From positions 1 through 64,000 of the forward strand of contig DATHEQ010000016.1 in NCBI GenBank assembly GCA_035318505.1: 64,000 nucleotides of DNA. Direction: 5' to 3'. The DNA is from DASWDH01 sp035318505. Its GTDB lineage: Bacteria; Myxococcota_A; Polyangia; Polyangiales; Polyangiaceae. The notes beneath the pieces are model-generated. The model was not told where the DNA came from, did no database searches, and saw only the letters and a list, made by a program, of their open reading frames with translations. The stretch's first letter is position 1, and each line of letters opens with the position of its first letter. The position numbers were made by a program, and so were the translations under genes. Below, piece by piece: positions 26,385 to 34,926 of the stretch.

Positions 26385-27779
26385 TTACCTGCAGGTTCCT
26401 GCGGCGGACGCAGGGAAGAAGTACGTAACGGCCATGCACATCTCGTTGAGCTCCGCCGAGTTGCCCACGGTGACGAGGCTGTTGCGGTCGTTCTGGTAAC
26501 TGCAACTGTAGTGAAACTTCTCGCCGGGCTTGAAGGTCAGAAATGGCGTCGCTTGCCACTGCTTGAAATCCGGCTTCTCCCAGTCGGTCGTGTGCACGAG
26601 CTCTTCGCCCATGGTGCCGTCGGCGAGCACGCGGTTGATGGTCGAGAGAACGCCGCGTTTGTGGGTGTGCGTGCTGGCGAGATAGAAGTTCGCGCCGGCG
26701 CCGGGCGTGCAATCGCCGCCGACCGTTTGGGTACCGTTGGGCGGAATGGCGATACCCGTATTGAAGCTGATGAGCGGCGCTGCCTTCTGGAACGTCCCGG
26801 TGGCGAACATCATGTTGAGGGTGACCAGCGCGTTGATGGGCGCTGCCGTGGTGTTGAGATAGTGCATGTCGAACCCAACGCGCTGCTTTGCGTTGAGCAC
26901 CATGGCCACGCCGGGCGGGTTCTTGAACCCGTAGTGGGGCGAGCCCGAGCTGTACACCCAGGCGTTGCTGAAATTGCCGGAGCAACCTCCGTCAGTCACC
27001 GTGTCGAGCGGCGCCGTGTCGCCGTCGGCGCGGTAGAGGATGAAGTGATGGCTTCCGGCCGACATGATCGATTCGAACTCGGCGACGTCAAGCTCGGTGT
27101 CCATCGGGATCTGCGTGTGGTAGCACTTGAAGAGCTCTTGCCCGGGCATCACTGTGAAGGGCTTGGTCTGGATCTGAATGCCAGTGCCTGCTGCGGGAGG
27201 CGGGAGCGTGCCCGCTCCGCCGCTGCCACCGGCGCCGCCGGTGCCTGCCGCTCCTCCGGTCGTCCCGCCAGCGCCGCCAGTTCCACCGGTCGCGCCGCCG
27301 CTGCCACCCGTCGCGCCGCCCGATCCACCTGCTGCGCCACCCGCACCGGTCGTCGTGCCGCCAGCGCCACCCGTCGTACCGCCGCCGCCGGTCGTGGTGC
27401 CGCCAGTCGTCGCGCCGCCGCTGCCCGTTGTCGTGCCACCGGTCGTCGCGCCGCCGCTGCCCGTTGTCGTGCCGCCGGTCGTGGTACCGCCCGTCGTGCC
27501 GCCACCGGTCGTGGTGCCGCCGGTCGTCGTGGTGCCGCTGCCCGTTGTCGTGCCGCCGGTCGTGGTGCCGCCGGTCGTCGCGCCGCCGCTGCCCGTCGTG
27601 CCGGTACCCGTGCTGCCTCCTGCGCCGCCGCTCGCTCCGGTAGTCGTTTGACCACCCGAGCCTTTGCTCGGCGAGCCGGTATCATCAGTGGAACCACACG
27701 CCACGACGCTGAACACCATCGGCAGCGCAAGTCCGATGGTCGTACGATTGAGAAAGCGTCGGATGGTCAGTCGAATCAT
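26385..27779 (-). CDS. Lipoprotein with PHM/DBM-like copper type II monooxygenase domain
   Basis: A 464-residue lipoprotein (lipobox SVVAC, Cys28). Residues about 34-195 are a Gly/Thr/Ser/Ala linker. Residues about 198-464 match the two-domain core of copper type II, ascorbate-dependent monooxygenases. The candidate ligands are all present in order: His244-His245 (GSHHFIL), His306 (FDMHYLN), His371 and His373 (STHTHKRG) and Met447 (NEMCMAV). These correspond to H107/H108/H172 and H242/H244/M314 of peptidylglycine alpha-hydroxylating monooxygenase. Six Cys could form disulfides. In animals such enzymes hydroxylate peptide or catechol C-H bonds; the bacterial substrate is unknown. ATG 27779 follows AGGGAG with 6-nt spacing. 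It may act on the surface or in the periplasm. Confidence 0.8.
   Translation of the reverse strand: MIRLTIRRFLNRTTIGLALPMVFSVVACGSTDDTGSPSKGSGGQTTTGASGGAGGSTGTGTTGSGGATTGGTTTGGTTTGSGTTTTGGTTTGGGTTGGTTTGGTTTGSGGATTGGTTTGSGGATTGGTTTGGGGTTGGAGGTTTGAGGAAGGSGGATGGSGGATGGTGGAGGTTGGAAGTGGAGGSGGAGTLPPPAAGTGIQIQTKPFTVMPGQELFKCYHTQIPMDTELDVAEFESIMSAGSHHFILYRADGDTAPLDTVTDGGCSGNFSNAWVYSSGSPHYGFKNPPGVAMVLNAKQRVGFDMHYLNTTAAPINALVTLNMMFATGTFQKAAPLISFNTGIAIPPNGTQTVGGDCTPGAGANFYLASTHTHKRGVLSTINRVLADGTMGEELVHTTDWEKPDFKQWQATPFLTFKPGEKFHYSCSYQNDRNSLVTVGNSAELNEMCMAVTYFFPASAAGTCR
27406..27477 (-). repeat. 36-bp tandem repeat in the monooxygenase linker
   Basis: Two adjacent 36-bp units (27406-27441 and 27442-27477) differ at a single base. 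Further partial copies built from the same GGCGGCACGAC/GTTGTCGTG words extend over about 27355-27600. The unit is 12 codons, so copy-number change would keep the frame of the Gly/Thr linker. Confidence 0.85.
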
Positions 27780-28108
27780 GAGGGTCTCCCTTCGATGCCG
27801 CCCGCCCTGTTCGCAATCCTTCCGCACGGACGTTCTCTTGCCGTAAGGGAGGATAATGACAGTGATTTGGACATCATCATTGGAACGTGTTTCACGCGGT
27901 AAGCTCGTCGATGCTCTAGTGGCTGGCGTCGCTCAAATACGGTGAATGAATCTTCATGAATCGTGCGAAATCGTGTTGCGCTCACGCCACGCTTAGGACT
28001 AGCGGCGGATCGCGCGCGCGGAGCCCGCGCCGATTCGATGGACTTTAGGGATACGGTGCTTTCGGTGGTCGCGCCACTGGCGCTGGAAAGCCGTCGTTGC
28101 AGAAGACC
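27780..28108. other. Intergenic region upstream of the copper-monooxygenase-like gene
   Basis: No gene is supported in these 329 nt. The part nearest the minus-strand gene start is A/T-richer and should hold its promoter. A direct repeat ATGAATC occurs at 27946-27952 and 27956-27962, one helical turn apart, with a TTCATGAA palindrome between them (27953-27960), a plausible operator. Near 28072-28084 the sequence GCGCCACTGGCGC is palindromic and lies just past the thiolase stop. Confidence 0.4.
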
Positions 28109-29308
28109 TTACACGCGCTCGATGATACCGGCGGCACCCATGCCGGTACCGACACACATCGTCACCATGCCGTATTTTTTGTTGAGGCGGCGGAGGCCGT
28201 GCACCACGGTCGCCGCGCGGATCGCGCCAGTCGCACCGAGCGGATGCCCCAGCGCGATCGCGCCGCCCAGCGGATTCACCGTTTCTGGATCGAGCCCGAC
28301 CTCGCGGATCACGGCGAGCGCCTGAGCGGCAAAGGCTTCGTTCAGCTCGATCCAGCCGAGGTCCTCTTTTTTGAGGCCCGCGCGCGCGAGCGCGACGGGG
28401 ATCGCTTCTTTCGGACCGATGCCCATGATTTCGGGGGGAACACCTTTGACGGCAAAGGTGACGAAGCGCGCCAGCGGCGTGAGATCGAACTGCTTCAAGA
28501 TCTTTTCCGATACCACCACGAGCGCCCCCGCTCCGTCCGAAGTTTGCGAGCTGTTGCCGGCGGTGACGCTTCCTTTGGTGGCGAACACCGGTTTCAGCTT
28601 GGCGAGCGCTTCGAGACTGGTATCGGCGCGCGGGCCCTCGTCGAGGGCTACGGCGCGCTTGCTGGTTTTGACATCGCCCCCAGCGAGATCCGGCTGGCGA
28701 TCGACGACTTCGAAAGGGGCGATTTCGGCTTTGAACCAGCCGTTCTTTTGGCCGGCGATGGCTTTTTGATGGGACGCCAAAGCGAATGCGTCTTGATCGG
28801 CGCGGTTCACCTTCCACCTCTCGGCCACTTTCTCGGCGGTGATCCCCATGCCGAATGCGATGCCGACATTCTCGTCTTTTTCGAATATGCGCGGATTGAT
28901 CGACGGCACGTTACCCATCATGGGCACCATGCTCATCGACTCGGTTCCCCCGGCGATGATGACGTCCGCTTCGCCTACGCGAATGCGATCGGCGGCCATT
29001 GCCAGGGCCGTGAGCCCCGAAGCGCAAAAGCGGTTCACGGTCACGCCGCCGACGGTGTTGGGCAGCCCGGCGAGCAAGAGACTCACGCGGGCGACGTTCC
29101 ACCCTTGCTCGGCCTCGGGGATGGCGCATCCCACGATGACGTCTTCGATCAGCTTGGGATCGAGCTTCGGCACCTGAGCCAAGGCTGAACGAATGGCATG
29201 AACGAGCAGATCGTCGGGACGGGTGTTTTTGAATACCCCGCGCGGCGCTTTGCCAATGGGGGTGCGAATAGCAGCAGCGATGTAGGCGTCTTGCACTTGC
29301 TTGCTCAT
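28109..29308 (-). CDS. fadA: Acetyl-CoA acyltransferase (thiolase, beta-oxidation)
   Basis: Cleaves 3-ketoacyl-CoA with CoA to acetyl-CoA and a shortened acyl-CoA. The 399 residues match family length (about 390). The nucleophile Cys95 is in VNRFCASGL, and the second site has His355 in GGAIALGHPLGATG and Cys385 in TMCVGTGMG, with the NEAFA loop also present, so the catalytic set is complete. ATG 29308 lies 2 nt past the end of the fadB/fadN-type gene, so the last gene of the operon is likely translationally coupled. A longer open frame continues upstream but overlaps that gene and has no conserved sequence. Confidence 0.96.
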   Translation of the reverse strand: MSKQVQDAYIAAAIRTPIGKAPRGVFKNTRPDDLLVHAIRSALAQVPKLDPKLIEDVIVGCAIPEAEQGWNVARVSLLLAGLPNTVGGVTVNRFCASGLTALAMAADRIRVGEADVIIAGGTESMSMVPMMGNVPSINPRIFEKDENVGIAFGMGITAEKVAERWKVNRADQDAFALASHQKAIAGQKNGWFKAEIAPFEVVDRQPDLAGGDVKTSKRAVALDEGPRADTSLEALAKLKPVFATKGSVTAGNSSQTSDGAGALVVVSEKILKQFDLTPLARFVTFAVKGVPPEIMGIGPKEAIPVALARAGLKKEDLGWIELNEAFAAQALAVIREVGLDPETVNPLGGAIALGHPLGATGAIRAATVVHGLRRLNKKYGMVTMCVGTGMGAAGIIERV

Positions 29309-29310
29309 GG

Positions 29311-31701
29311 CTAGTTCCTGACCGGCTTGCCGTCGTTCATCATTCCCATGATTCGCTCTTGCGTCTTCGGATGCATGAGGAGACTCATGAATGCTTTGCG
29401 CTCGAGCCCCAAAATCCAAGCTTCGTCGACGAGGCTTCCCGGGTCGACGTCCCCGCCGCACATGACCTCGGCAATGGTCTTGCCGAGGTAGAGGTCGTGC
29501 TCGGAGATGAAACCACCTTCCTTCAAATTGACGAGCTGGGCCATGATGGTCGCTGTACCCGTGCGGCCGGCGACCGGGAATCCCTTGACCTTCAGCGGGG
29601 GACGGTAGCCCGCTTCGAACATCGTCTTCGCTTCGCGGATCGCGGCTCCGAGGAGCTCGTGCGAATTGAAAACTACGGGGTCGCTCGGTAAGAGGTAGCC
29701 GATCTGTTTCGCTTCCAGGGCCGATTTCGAGACATTCGCCATGGCTGCGTTCATGAAATACTTCTTCAGGAAATTGAGCAGCGGTGTCTCGGGCGAGACG
29801 GCGCGCTCCTCGGCGGCGCGACGCGCTCCGTAGAGCAGACCTCCCGCACCGGGGACGAGACCGACGCCCACTTCGACGAGCCCGAGGTAGCTTTCGAGAT
29901 GAGCGACGCGGCGCGCGCAGGAGATGGCGAGCTCGCAACCGCCGCCGAGGGCGAGCCCCGAAAGCGCGGCGATGGTGGGGATGCCCGCGTACCGCAAGCG
30001 GAGCATGCCATCTTGCAGCCTCTTTTCTTCCGGCTCGAGCGCGGCGACGCCTCCGGACATGAAAAGAGGAAGCATGGCCTGCAGATCGGCACCCACGGAA
30101 AATGGCTCGTCGGGACTCCAGATCACGAGCCCGGCGTAATTCTTTTCTGCTTCTTCGACCGCCTTGTCGATGGCGCCGGTAACGCCCGGGCCGATGGCGT
30201 GCATCTTGGTCTTGATGGATAGGATCAAGACCTCCTTGTCCATCGTCCACACGCGCGCCGACTCGTCTTCGAAGAACGTGGTGCCGGCCGTCGCTGCCGA
30301 CGTCTCGCCGACCAGCGTCGCGCGGAACACCTGGCGCTTGTAGATCGGCAGTTCCGAGCGCGGCACGAAGGCGTCCGTCGCCGGCGCGTACGACCCTTCA
30401 GCGGTATGCACGCCGCCCGCTTGGGGCACTTTGCCCTGGAAGACCCACTTCGGCAGCGGAACTTTCGCCAGCGCTTTGCCGGAGTCGATGTCCTCTTTCA
30501 CCCAGCCGGCGACCTTCTCCCAGCCGGCGGCTTGCCAAACCTCGAACGGCCCGCTGTTCCACCCGAAGCCCCAGCGCAGCGCGAGATCGACGTCGCGCGC
30601 CGTCTTGGCGATCGCGGCGAGATGATGCGCGGCGTATTGGAAAGCGTCGCGGAAAATGGCCCACAAGAACTGGCCCTGGGGATGCGTCGATTCGCGCAGA
30701 AGCTGCAGCTTTTCGACCGGGCTCTTCTTCTTGAGAATGCTGACGATCGACGGATCGGCTTTGCCGCCGGAGGCAACGTAAACGCCGTTCGTGTCGATGC
30801 GGTGAATGTCCTTGCCGACTTTCTTGTAGAAGCCCGCGCCGCTCTTTTGCCCGAGTGCGCCTTGATCGATGAGCTGGGCGAGCAGCTTGGGCGTGGCGTA
30901 AAGACCGTGGAAAGGGTCTCCCTTGAGCTGCTCTTGCATCGTCTTCACGACGTGCCCGAGCGTGTCGAGACCGACGACGTCGGCGGTGCGGAAGGTGCCC
31001 GATTTGGCTCGCCCCAGCTTGGACCCGGTGAGATCGTCGACCACGTCGATGGGAAGCTGGAACTTCTCCGCTTCGAGGATCGTCGACAAAATCCCGTACA
31101 CTCCGAGGCGATTGGCGACGAAGTTCGGCGTGTCCATGGCGCGAATGACGCCTTTGCCAAGCACCGTCGTCAGAAAAGTCTCGAGCCGATCCAAAATCTC
31201 CGGACTGGTGTCGACGGTTGGGATGAGCTCGACCAAATGCATGTAGCGCGGCGGATTGAAAAAGTGGACGCCGGCAAATCGACCCTTCAGCGCCGCGTCG
31301 AATCCTTCCGAAAGCGCCGTGATCGACAGCCCCGACGTGTTGGACGCGAAGATCGCGTGCGGCGCCAGATGGGGCGCGACCTTTTTGTAAAGGTCGTGCT
31401 TCCAATCCATGCGCTCGGCGATGGCTTCGATGACGAGATCGCACTCCTTGAGACGGCCGAGATCCTCTTCGTAGTTGGCCGCTTCGATGAACGCGGCGTC
31501 GTCCTTGTTGGCAAGCGGCGCCGGGTTCAGCTTTTTCAGGTTCTCGATGGCAGACAGAACGATCTTGTTCTTGGGGCCCTCTTTGGAGGGGAGGTCGAAC
31601 AAGAGCACGGGCACTTTGGCGTTGATGACGTGGGCGGCGATCTGCGCGCCCATCACCCCGGCGCCGAGCACGGCGACTTTCTTTACGATCACATTGTTCA
31701 C
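29311..31701 (-). CDS. 3-hydroxyacyl-CoA dehydrogenase / enoyl-CoA hydratase (FadN-type)
   Basis: A 796-residue bifunctional beta-oxidation enzyme: hydrates 2-enoyl-CoA and oxidises 3-hydroxyacyl-CoA with NAD. The order is dehydrogenase first, as in Bacillus FadN, not hydratase first as in E. coli FadB. The NAD-binding Rossmann motif GAGVMG is at residues 13-18. Catalytic dehydrogenase segments ASNTSGLSI and HFFNPPRYMHLVELIP follow near 120 and 145. The crotonase-type hydratase domain occupies about 470-700 (LSGLALGGGCELAISCARR; LGLVEVGVGLVPGAGG), with the oxyanion-hole Gly-Gly and the catalytic Glu region. It lies between the acyl-CoA dehydrogenase gene (38-nt gap) and the thiolase gene (2-nt gap). 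Confidence 0.95.
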   Translation of the reverse strand: MNNVIVKKVAVLGAGVMGAQIAAHVINAKVPVLLFDLPSKEGPKNKIVLSAIENLKKLNPAPLANKDDAAFIEAANYEEDLGRLKECDLVIEAIAERMDWKHDLYKKVAPHLAPHAIFASNTSGLSITALSEGFDAALKGRFAGVHFFNPPRYMHLVELIPTVDTSPEILDRLETFLTTVLGKGVIRAMDTPNFVANRLGVYGILSTILEAEKFQLPIDVVDDLTGSKLGRAKSGTFRTADVVGLDTLGHVVKTMQEQLKGDPFHGLYATPKLLAQLIDQGALGQKSGAGFYKKVGKDIHRIDTNGVYVASGGKADPSIVSILKKKSPVEKLQLLRESTHPQGQFLWAIFRDAFQYAAHHLAAIAKTARDVDLALRWGFGWNSGPFEVWQAAGWEKVAGWVKEDIDSGKALAKVPLPKWVFQGKVPQAGGVHTAEGSYAPATDAFVPRSELPIYKRQVFRATLVGETSAATAGTTFFEDESARVWTMDKEVLILSIKTKMHAIGPGVTGAIDKAVEEAEKNYAGLVIWSPDEPFSVGADLQAMLPLFMSGGVAALEPEEKRLQDGMLRLRYAGIPTIAALSGLALGGGCELAISCARRVAHLESYLGLVEVGVGLVPGAGGLLYGARRAAEERAVSPETPLLNFLKKYFMNAAMANVSKSALEAKQIGYLLPSDPVVFNSHELLGAAIREAKTMFEAGYRPPLKVKGFPVAGRTGTATIMAQLVNLKEGGFISEHDLYLGKTIAEVMCGGDVDPGSLVDEAWILGLERKAFMSLLMHPKTQERIMGMMNDGKPVRN

Positions 31702-31739
31702 GGTTAGCTCCCGTCGTTCGGATCAGAAGACGTGCGACG

Positions 31740-33521
31740 TCAGAAAAGGTCTGCTTCGAGCGAGAGCAAATTGCCCGCGCCGGAGCGGACGCTCGGAACG
31801 AGCGCCTCGGTTTCGTGGACGAGGCGGGCGAAGTAGAAACGCGCCGTGGCCAGTTTGGCGGTATAAAACGGCTCTTGCCCTTGCTTGGTGAGTGCGATCT
31901 TCGCCATGCGCGCCCAGAAGTACGCGAACACCAGGTGCCCCGTCAGCCGCAGGTAGTCGACGGCCGCGGCGCCCATCTCCTCGGGGTCTTGCTTGGCGCG
32001 CACGGCGAGCTCTTTCGTTACCTCTTCGATGCGCTTGTTCAGCTCGAGCAGCGGCTTCGTGAACTCGGCCATGTCCGTTCCCGAGCCTTCGCCCTCCACG
32101 AAATTCTTGATGAGCGAACCGAAGAGACGCAGCTTGGCACCTCCGTCGGCGAGCACTTTGCGCCCGAGTAGATCGAGGGCCTGAATGGTGTTGGTGCCCT
32201 CGTAAATCATGTTGATGCGGGCGTCGCGCACGTACTGATCCATCCCGCCTTCCTGGATATAGCCGTGTCCACCAAAGACCTGCATGGCCAGGTTGGTGCA
32301 GAGAAAGCCATTGTCGGTGAGAAACGCCTTCACGACCGGCGTGAGAAGCGCCACCAGGTCGTCGCTCTCTTTTCGCACCTTTTCATCGGGGTGACGCTGG
32401 CTTCGGTCGAGTGCGAGCGCGACCCAGTACGCGAAGGCGCGGCCCCCTTCGACGTAGGCCCGCTGCGTGAACAGCATGCGGCGCACGTCGGGGTGCACGA
32501 TGATGGGATCGGCGGGTTTGTTGGGTGCTTTGGGGCCCGACAACGAGCGCGACTGAATGCGTTCTTTCGCGTACGCGGCGGAATTTTGGTAGGCGACTTC
32601 GGTGAGGCCGAGGCCCTGCAGGCCCACACCGAGGCGTGCGCCGTTCATCATCACGAACATGGCCTGCAGCCCCTTGTGCGGCTCGCCCACGATGTAGCCC
32701 ATCGCGTCCTCGAGATTCATCACGCAAGTGGCGTTGGCGCGAATGCCGAGCTTGTGCTCGATGGATCCGCAGCGGATGCGGTTCTGCTCGCCGGGATTGC
32801 CATTCGCGTCAGGGATGAATTTCGGCACGATGAAGAGGGAGATGCCGCGCGTGCCGGGCGGCGCATCGGGCAGCTTTGCCAAAACGAGATGCACGATGTT
32901 CGTGCTGAGATCGTGCTCGCCGGAGGAGACGAAGATTTTGGTGCCGGTGAGCTTGTAAGCGCCCTTGCCGTCCGGTTCGGCCTTGGTGCGCAAGAGACCG
33001 AGGTCGGTGCCGGCGTGCGGCTCGGTGAGGCACATCGTGCCGCACCATTCCCCGGAAACGAGCTTGGGCAGATACGTCTGCTTCTGCTCGTCGGTGCCGT
33101 GAGCATGGATCGCCTCGTAGGCGCCGTGCGCGAGGCCCGGGTACATGGTGAAGGCCTGGTTGGCCGAGTTCAGCATCTCCTGTACGACGTACTGCACCGT
33201 ATGGGGCAGTCCCTGGCCGCCGAAGTCCGGATCGGCGGAGAGCGCCGGCCATCCCGCCTCGCAGAAGCGCGCGTACGCCTCTTTGAAACCCTTGGGGGTG
33301 GTCACCTCGCCGTCTTTGAAATGGCAGCCTTCGCGGTCGCCGCTCTGGTTCAAAGGAAAGAGCACGTCGGCGGTGAACTTGCCGGCTTGCTCGAGCACCT
33401 GGTCCACGACGTCGGTGCCGATTTCGGCAAACGGAGGCATGGCCTTGAATTCGCGCTCCACGTCGAGCAGCTCGTAGAGCACGAACTGCATGTCGCGTCG
33501 GGGGGCAATGTACTGTCCCAT
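31740..33521 (-). CDS. Acyl-CoA dehydrogenase
   Basis: FAD enzyme that forms trans-2-enoyl-CoA in the first beta-oxidation step. At 593 residues it belongs to the longer group with an extra C-terminal domain, like DmdC-type and FadE-like proteins. The N-terminal helical domain starts at residue 1. The FAD-binding loop is in MCLTEPHAGTDLG, with the flavin-contacting LTGTKIFVSSGEHDL. The catalytic base is Glu441 in MIYEGTNTIQALDLLGR. The extra domain (about 470-593) is helical and ends with FARLVHETEALVPSV. The gene follows the TetR gene by 15 nt and precedes the FadN-type gene by 38 nt. Confidence 0.94.
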   Translation of the reverse strand: MGQYIAPRRDMQFVLYELLDVEREFKAMPPFAEIGTDVVDQVLEQAGKFTADVLFPLNQSGDREGCHFKDGEVTTPKGFKEAYARFCEAGWPALSADPDFGGQGLPHTVQYVVQEMLNSANQAFTMYPGLAHGAYEAIHAHGTDEQKQTYLPKLVSGEWCGTMCLTEPHAGTDLGLLRTKAEPDGKGAYKLTGTKIFVSSGEHDLSTNIVHLVLAKLPDAPPGTRGISLFIVPKFIPDANGNPGEQNRIRCGSIEHKLGIRANATCVMNLEDAMGYIVGEPHKGLQAMFVMMNGARLGVGLQGLGLTEVAYQNSAAYAKERIQSRSLSGPKAPNKPADPIIVHPDVRRMLFTQRAYVEGGRAFAYWVALALDRSQRHPDEKVRKESDDLVALLTPVVKAFLTDNGFLCTNLAMQVFGGHGYIQEGGMDQYVRDARINMIYEGTNTIQALDLLGRKVLADGGAKLRLFGSLIKNFVEGEGSGTDMAEFTKPLLELNKRIEEVTKELAVRAKQDPEEMGAAAVDYLRLTGHLVFAYFWARMAKIALTKQGQEPFYTAKLATARFYFARLVHETEALVPSVRSGAGNLLSLEADLF

Positions 33522-33536
33522 GGGGGAGATTCTCCT

Positions 33537-34169
33537 TCAGAGATTCCGATTGCGTGGCGCTAGCCGGATCGGGCTCTGCGCAGGCGCTCGGTAAACACCG
33601 ATCAGTTGGGAAAACCCGGCGCGGGCCCGGGTGACGCTGTCCTTGTTGTGCATGAGTCGAGTATTGAAATGAACCGAGAGAACGAAGCCTTGCAGAACGA
33701 ACACGAGCTGCGCCGGGTCGGTGTCGGCGCGCAAATGCCCGACCTCGATGGCCTGCTTGATGGCGCGCACCAACTCCGCCTGCCAGGAGCGGATCATGCC
33801 CACCAGCTCGTCTCGAATGGGTCCCGGGCGGTCGTCGTACTCGGCCGCGCCCGACACGTAGATGCAGCCGCTCGAGATCTCGACGCTGATGCGGTCGATC
33901 CACCGGCCGTACATCGCTTCGAGTCGCGGCAAACCGCGCCCCTCGTTGAGGCTCGGGAGAAGGACGTCCTCCACGAATCGTTTTTCGTATTCTTTGAGAA
34001 CGGCGATCTGCAGATCTTCGCGCGAGCCAAAGTGCGCGAAGACGCCGCTCTTCGACATCCTCATTCGATCGGCAACGAGGCCGATGGTGAGCCCCTCCAA
34101 TCCGTCACGCCCTGCCAGCTCGAGGGCCGCTTCCACGATTGCAGCTCGGGTTTGTTCGCCTTTACGCAT
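33537..34169 (-). CDS. TetR/AcrR-family regulator of the beta-oxidation operon
   Basis: A 210-residue repressor-type regulator. The N-terminal HTH (residues about 5-50) is canonical: AAIVEAALELAGRDGLEGL, then VADRMRMSKSGVFAHFGSREDL. The C-terminal ligand-binding half (about 60-200) contains a helix-rich region with SSGCIYVSGAAEYDDRPGP and the closing helix LVFVLQGFVLSVHFNTRL. By position, first in a fad operon, the ligand is probably an acyl-CoA or fatty acid; this is inference. It lies 15 nt upstream of the acyl-CoA dehydrogenase gene on the same strand, so it is likely autoregulated through the palindrome at 34214-34227. Confidence 0.93.
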   Translation of the reverse strand: MRKGEQTRAAIVEAALELAGRDGLEGLTIGLVADRMRMSKSGVFAHFGSREDLQIAVLKEYEKRFVEDVLLPSLNEGRGLPRLEAMYGRWIDRISVEISSGCIYVSGAAEYDDRPGPIRDELVGMIRSWQAELVRAIKQAIEVGHLRADTDPAQLVFVLQGFVLSVHFNTRLMHNKDSVTRARAGFSQLIGVYRAPAQSPIRLAPRNRNL

Positions 34170-34213
34170 GGTGCGACATCATGGCCCGGTGTCAGGGTAG
34201 GTGAAAAAAATAG

Positions 34214-34227
34214 AACGACCGTTCGTT
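34214..34227. promoter_or_regulatory. TetR-type operator palindrome
   Basis: AACGA (34214-34218) and TCGTT (34223-34227) are a perfect inverted repeat around CCGT, forming the 14-nt word AACGACCGTTCGTT. It lies 44 nt upstream of the TetR start inside an A/T-richer patch, where a promoter would be. Such operators are typical of TetR-family regulators. The divergent lipoprotein gene begins 176 nt to the right, so it could also be affected. Confidence 0.7.
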
Positions 34228-34403
34228 TTCCAGATTATGAAAGGCGCGGGTCGCGTTGTCAACTACGACGTTGTCACGATCGCGTCATCGGTTGGGGAAG
34301 TGCGCCAGCATCTGCGCGAAGTGGCGGTCCGACGTGGTCGGGACGCTCCGCCCGCCGCCATCTAGATGGTGCGAGCGGGTCGTGGTACTGCTCGCGCGCT
34401 TCC

Positions 34404-34859
34404 ATGTGGCAGACAGTCGCCCAGTTCTTCGTCGTGCTCGCCTTCGGTGCGGCAGGTTTCGCCTGCTCGTCCGCGTGCGACACCTCCGATGAGGCCAACG
34501 ATCCCGTCCGGTACGAGGCGGGAACGGCGGTCAACGGTATCTATGCGTCTTCGTCCGCGCATGAGGGCCTTCTGCCGTTCCCGGGCGGTAAGCGTTATGA
34601 CATCGTTCATCATCTTGGGTTCGAGCCCCTTCAAGTGCAGCTCTATTGGTCGTTTCGCACCGATGGCATCGGTTGGGACGCTCAAAGCGACGGCAAGAGC
34701 TCACTCACACTGGCGACGGGCAATTCGGCGATCATTCAGCTGAAGAACGCGGAGTTCATTCGGGTGAAAAACGATAGCTGCGTGGAGTACGCGCTGCTCG
34801 TCTTGGCATCGGGCGATCCGCGGCCGAGGGACGTGCCCGTCGACGCCGGCGCCGAGTAA
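34404..34859 (+). CDS. Small lipoprotein of unknown function
   Basis: About 151 residues. The N terminus is a lipoprotein signal: hydrophobic core FFVVLAFGAAGFAC with the Cys of GFAC as the likely lipidated residue, then SSACDTSDEAND. The remaining 120 residues appear beta-rich and contain one further Cys (KNDSCVEYALLVLASG). I see no known domain. The start at ATG 34404 is picked because it directly precedes the signal; the same frame is open far upstream, antisense to the TetR gene, and that part is not coding. It lies 67 nt upstream of the metalloprotease gene. Confidence 0.65.
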   Translation: MWQTVAQFFVVLAFGAAGFACSSACDTSDEANDPVRYEAGTAVNGIYASSSAHEGLLPFPGGKRYDIVHHLGFEPLQVQLYWSFRTDGIGWDAQSDGKSSLTLATGNSAIIQLKNAEFIRVKNDSCVEYALLVLASGDPRPRDVPVDAGAE

Positions 34860-34926
34860 CGTCGGGGTGCGTGCGGCTCTCTAGCCGCCCCGCGCCGGGC
34901 AAGTTATAAACGCAAGACTAGGCGTC

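Noticed and set aside
26346..27902. A 518-residue plus-strand frame rich in Ala/Arg
   Set aside because: Antisense to the Gly/Thr linker and monooxygenase domain; low complexity reflects the opposite strand's repeats.
28109..30250. A 713-residue minus-strand frame ending as thiolase
   Set aside because: Residues before the ATG at 29308 overlap the FadN-type gene in another frame and have no homology; the thiolase begins at 29308.
30406..31707. A 433-residue plus-strand frame opposite the FadN-type gene
   Set aside because: Shadow of the real gene; composition typical of antisense of GC-rich coding DNA.
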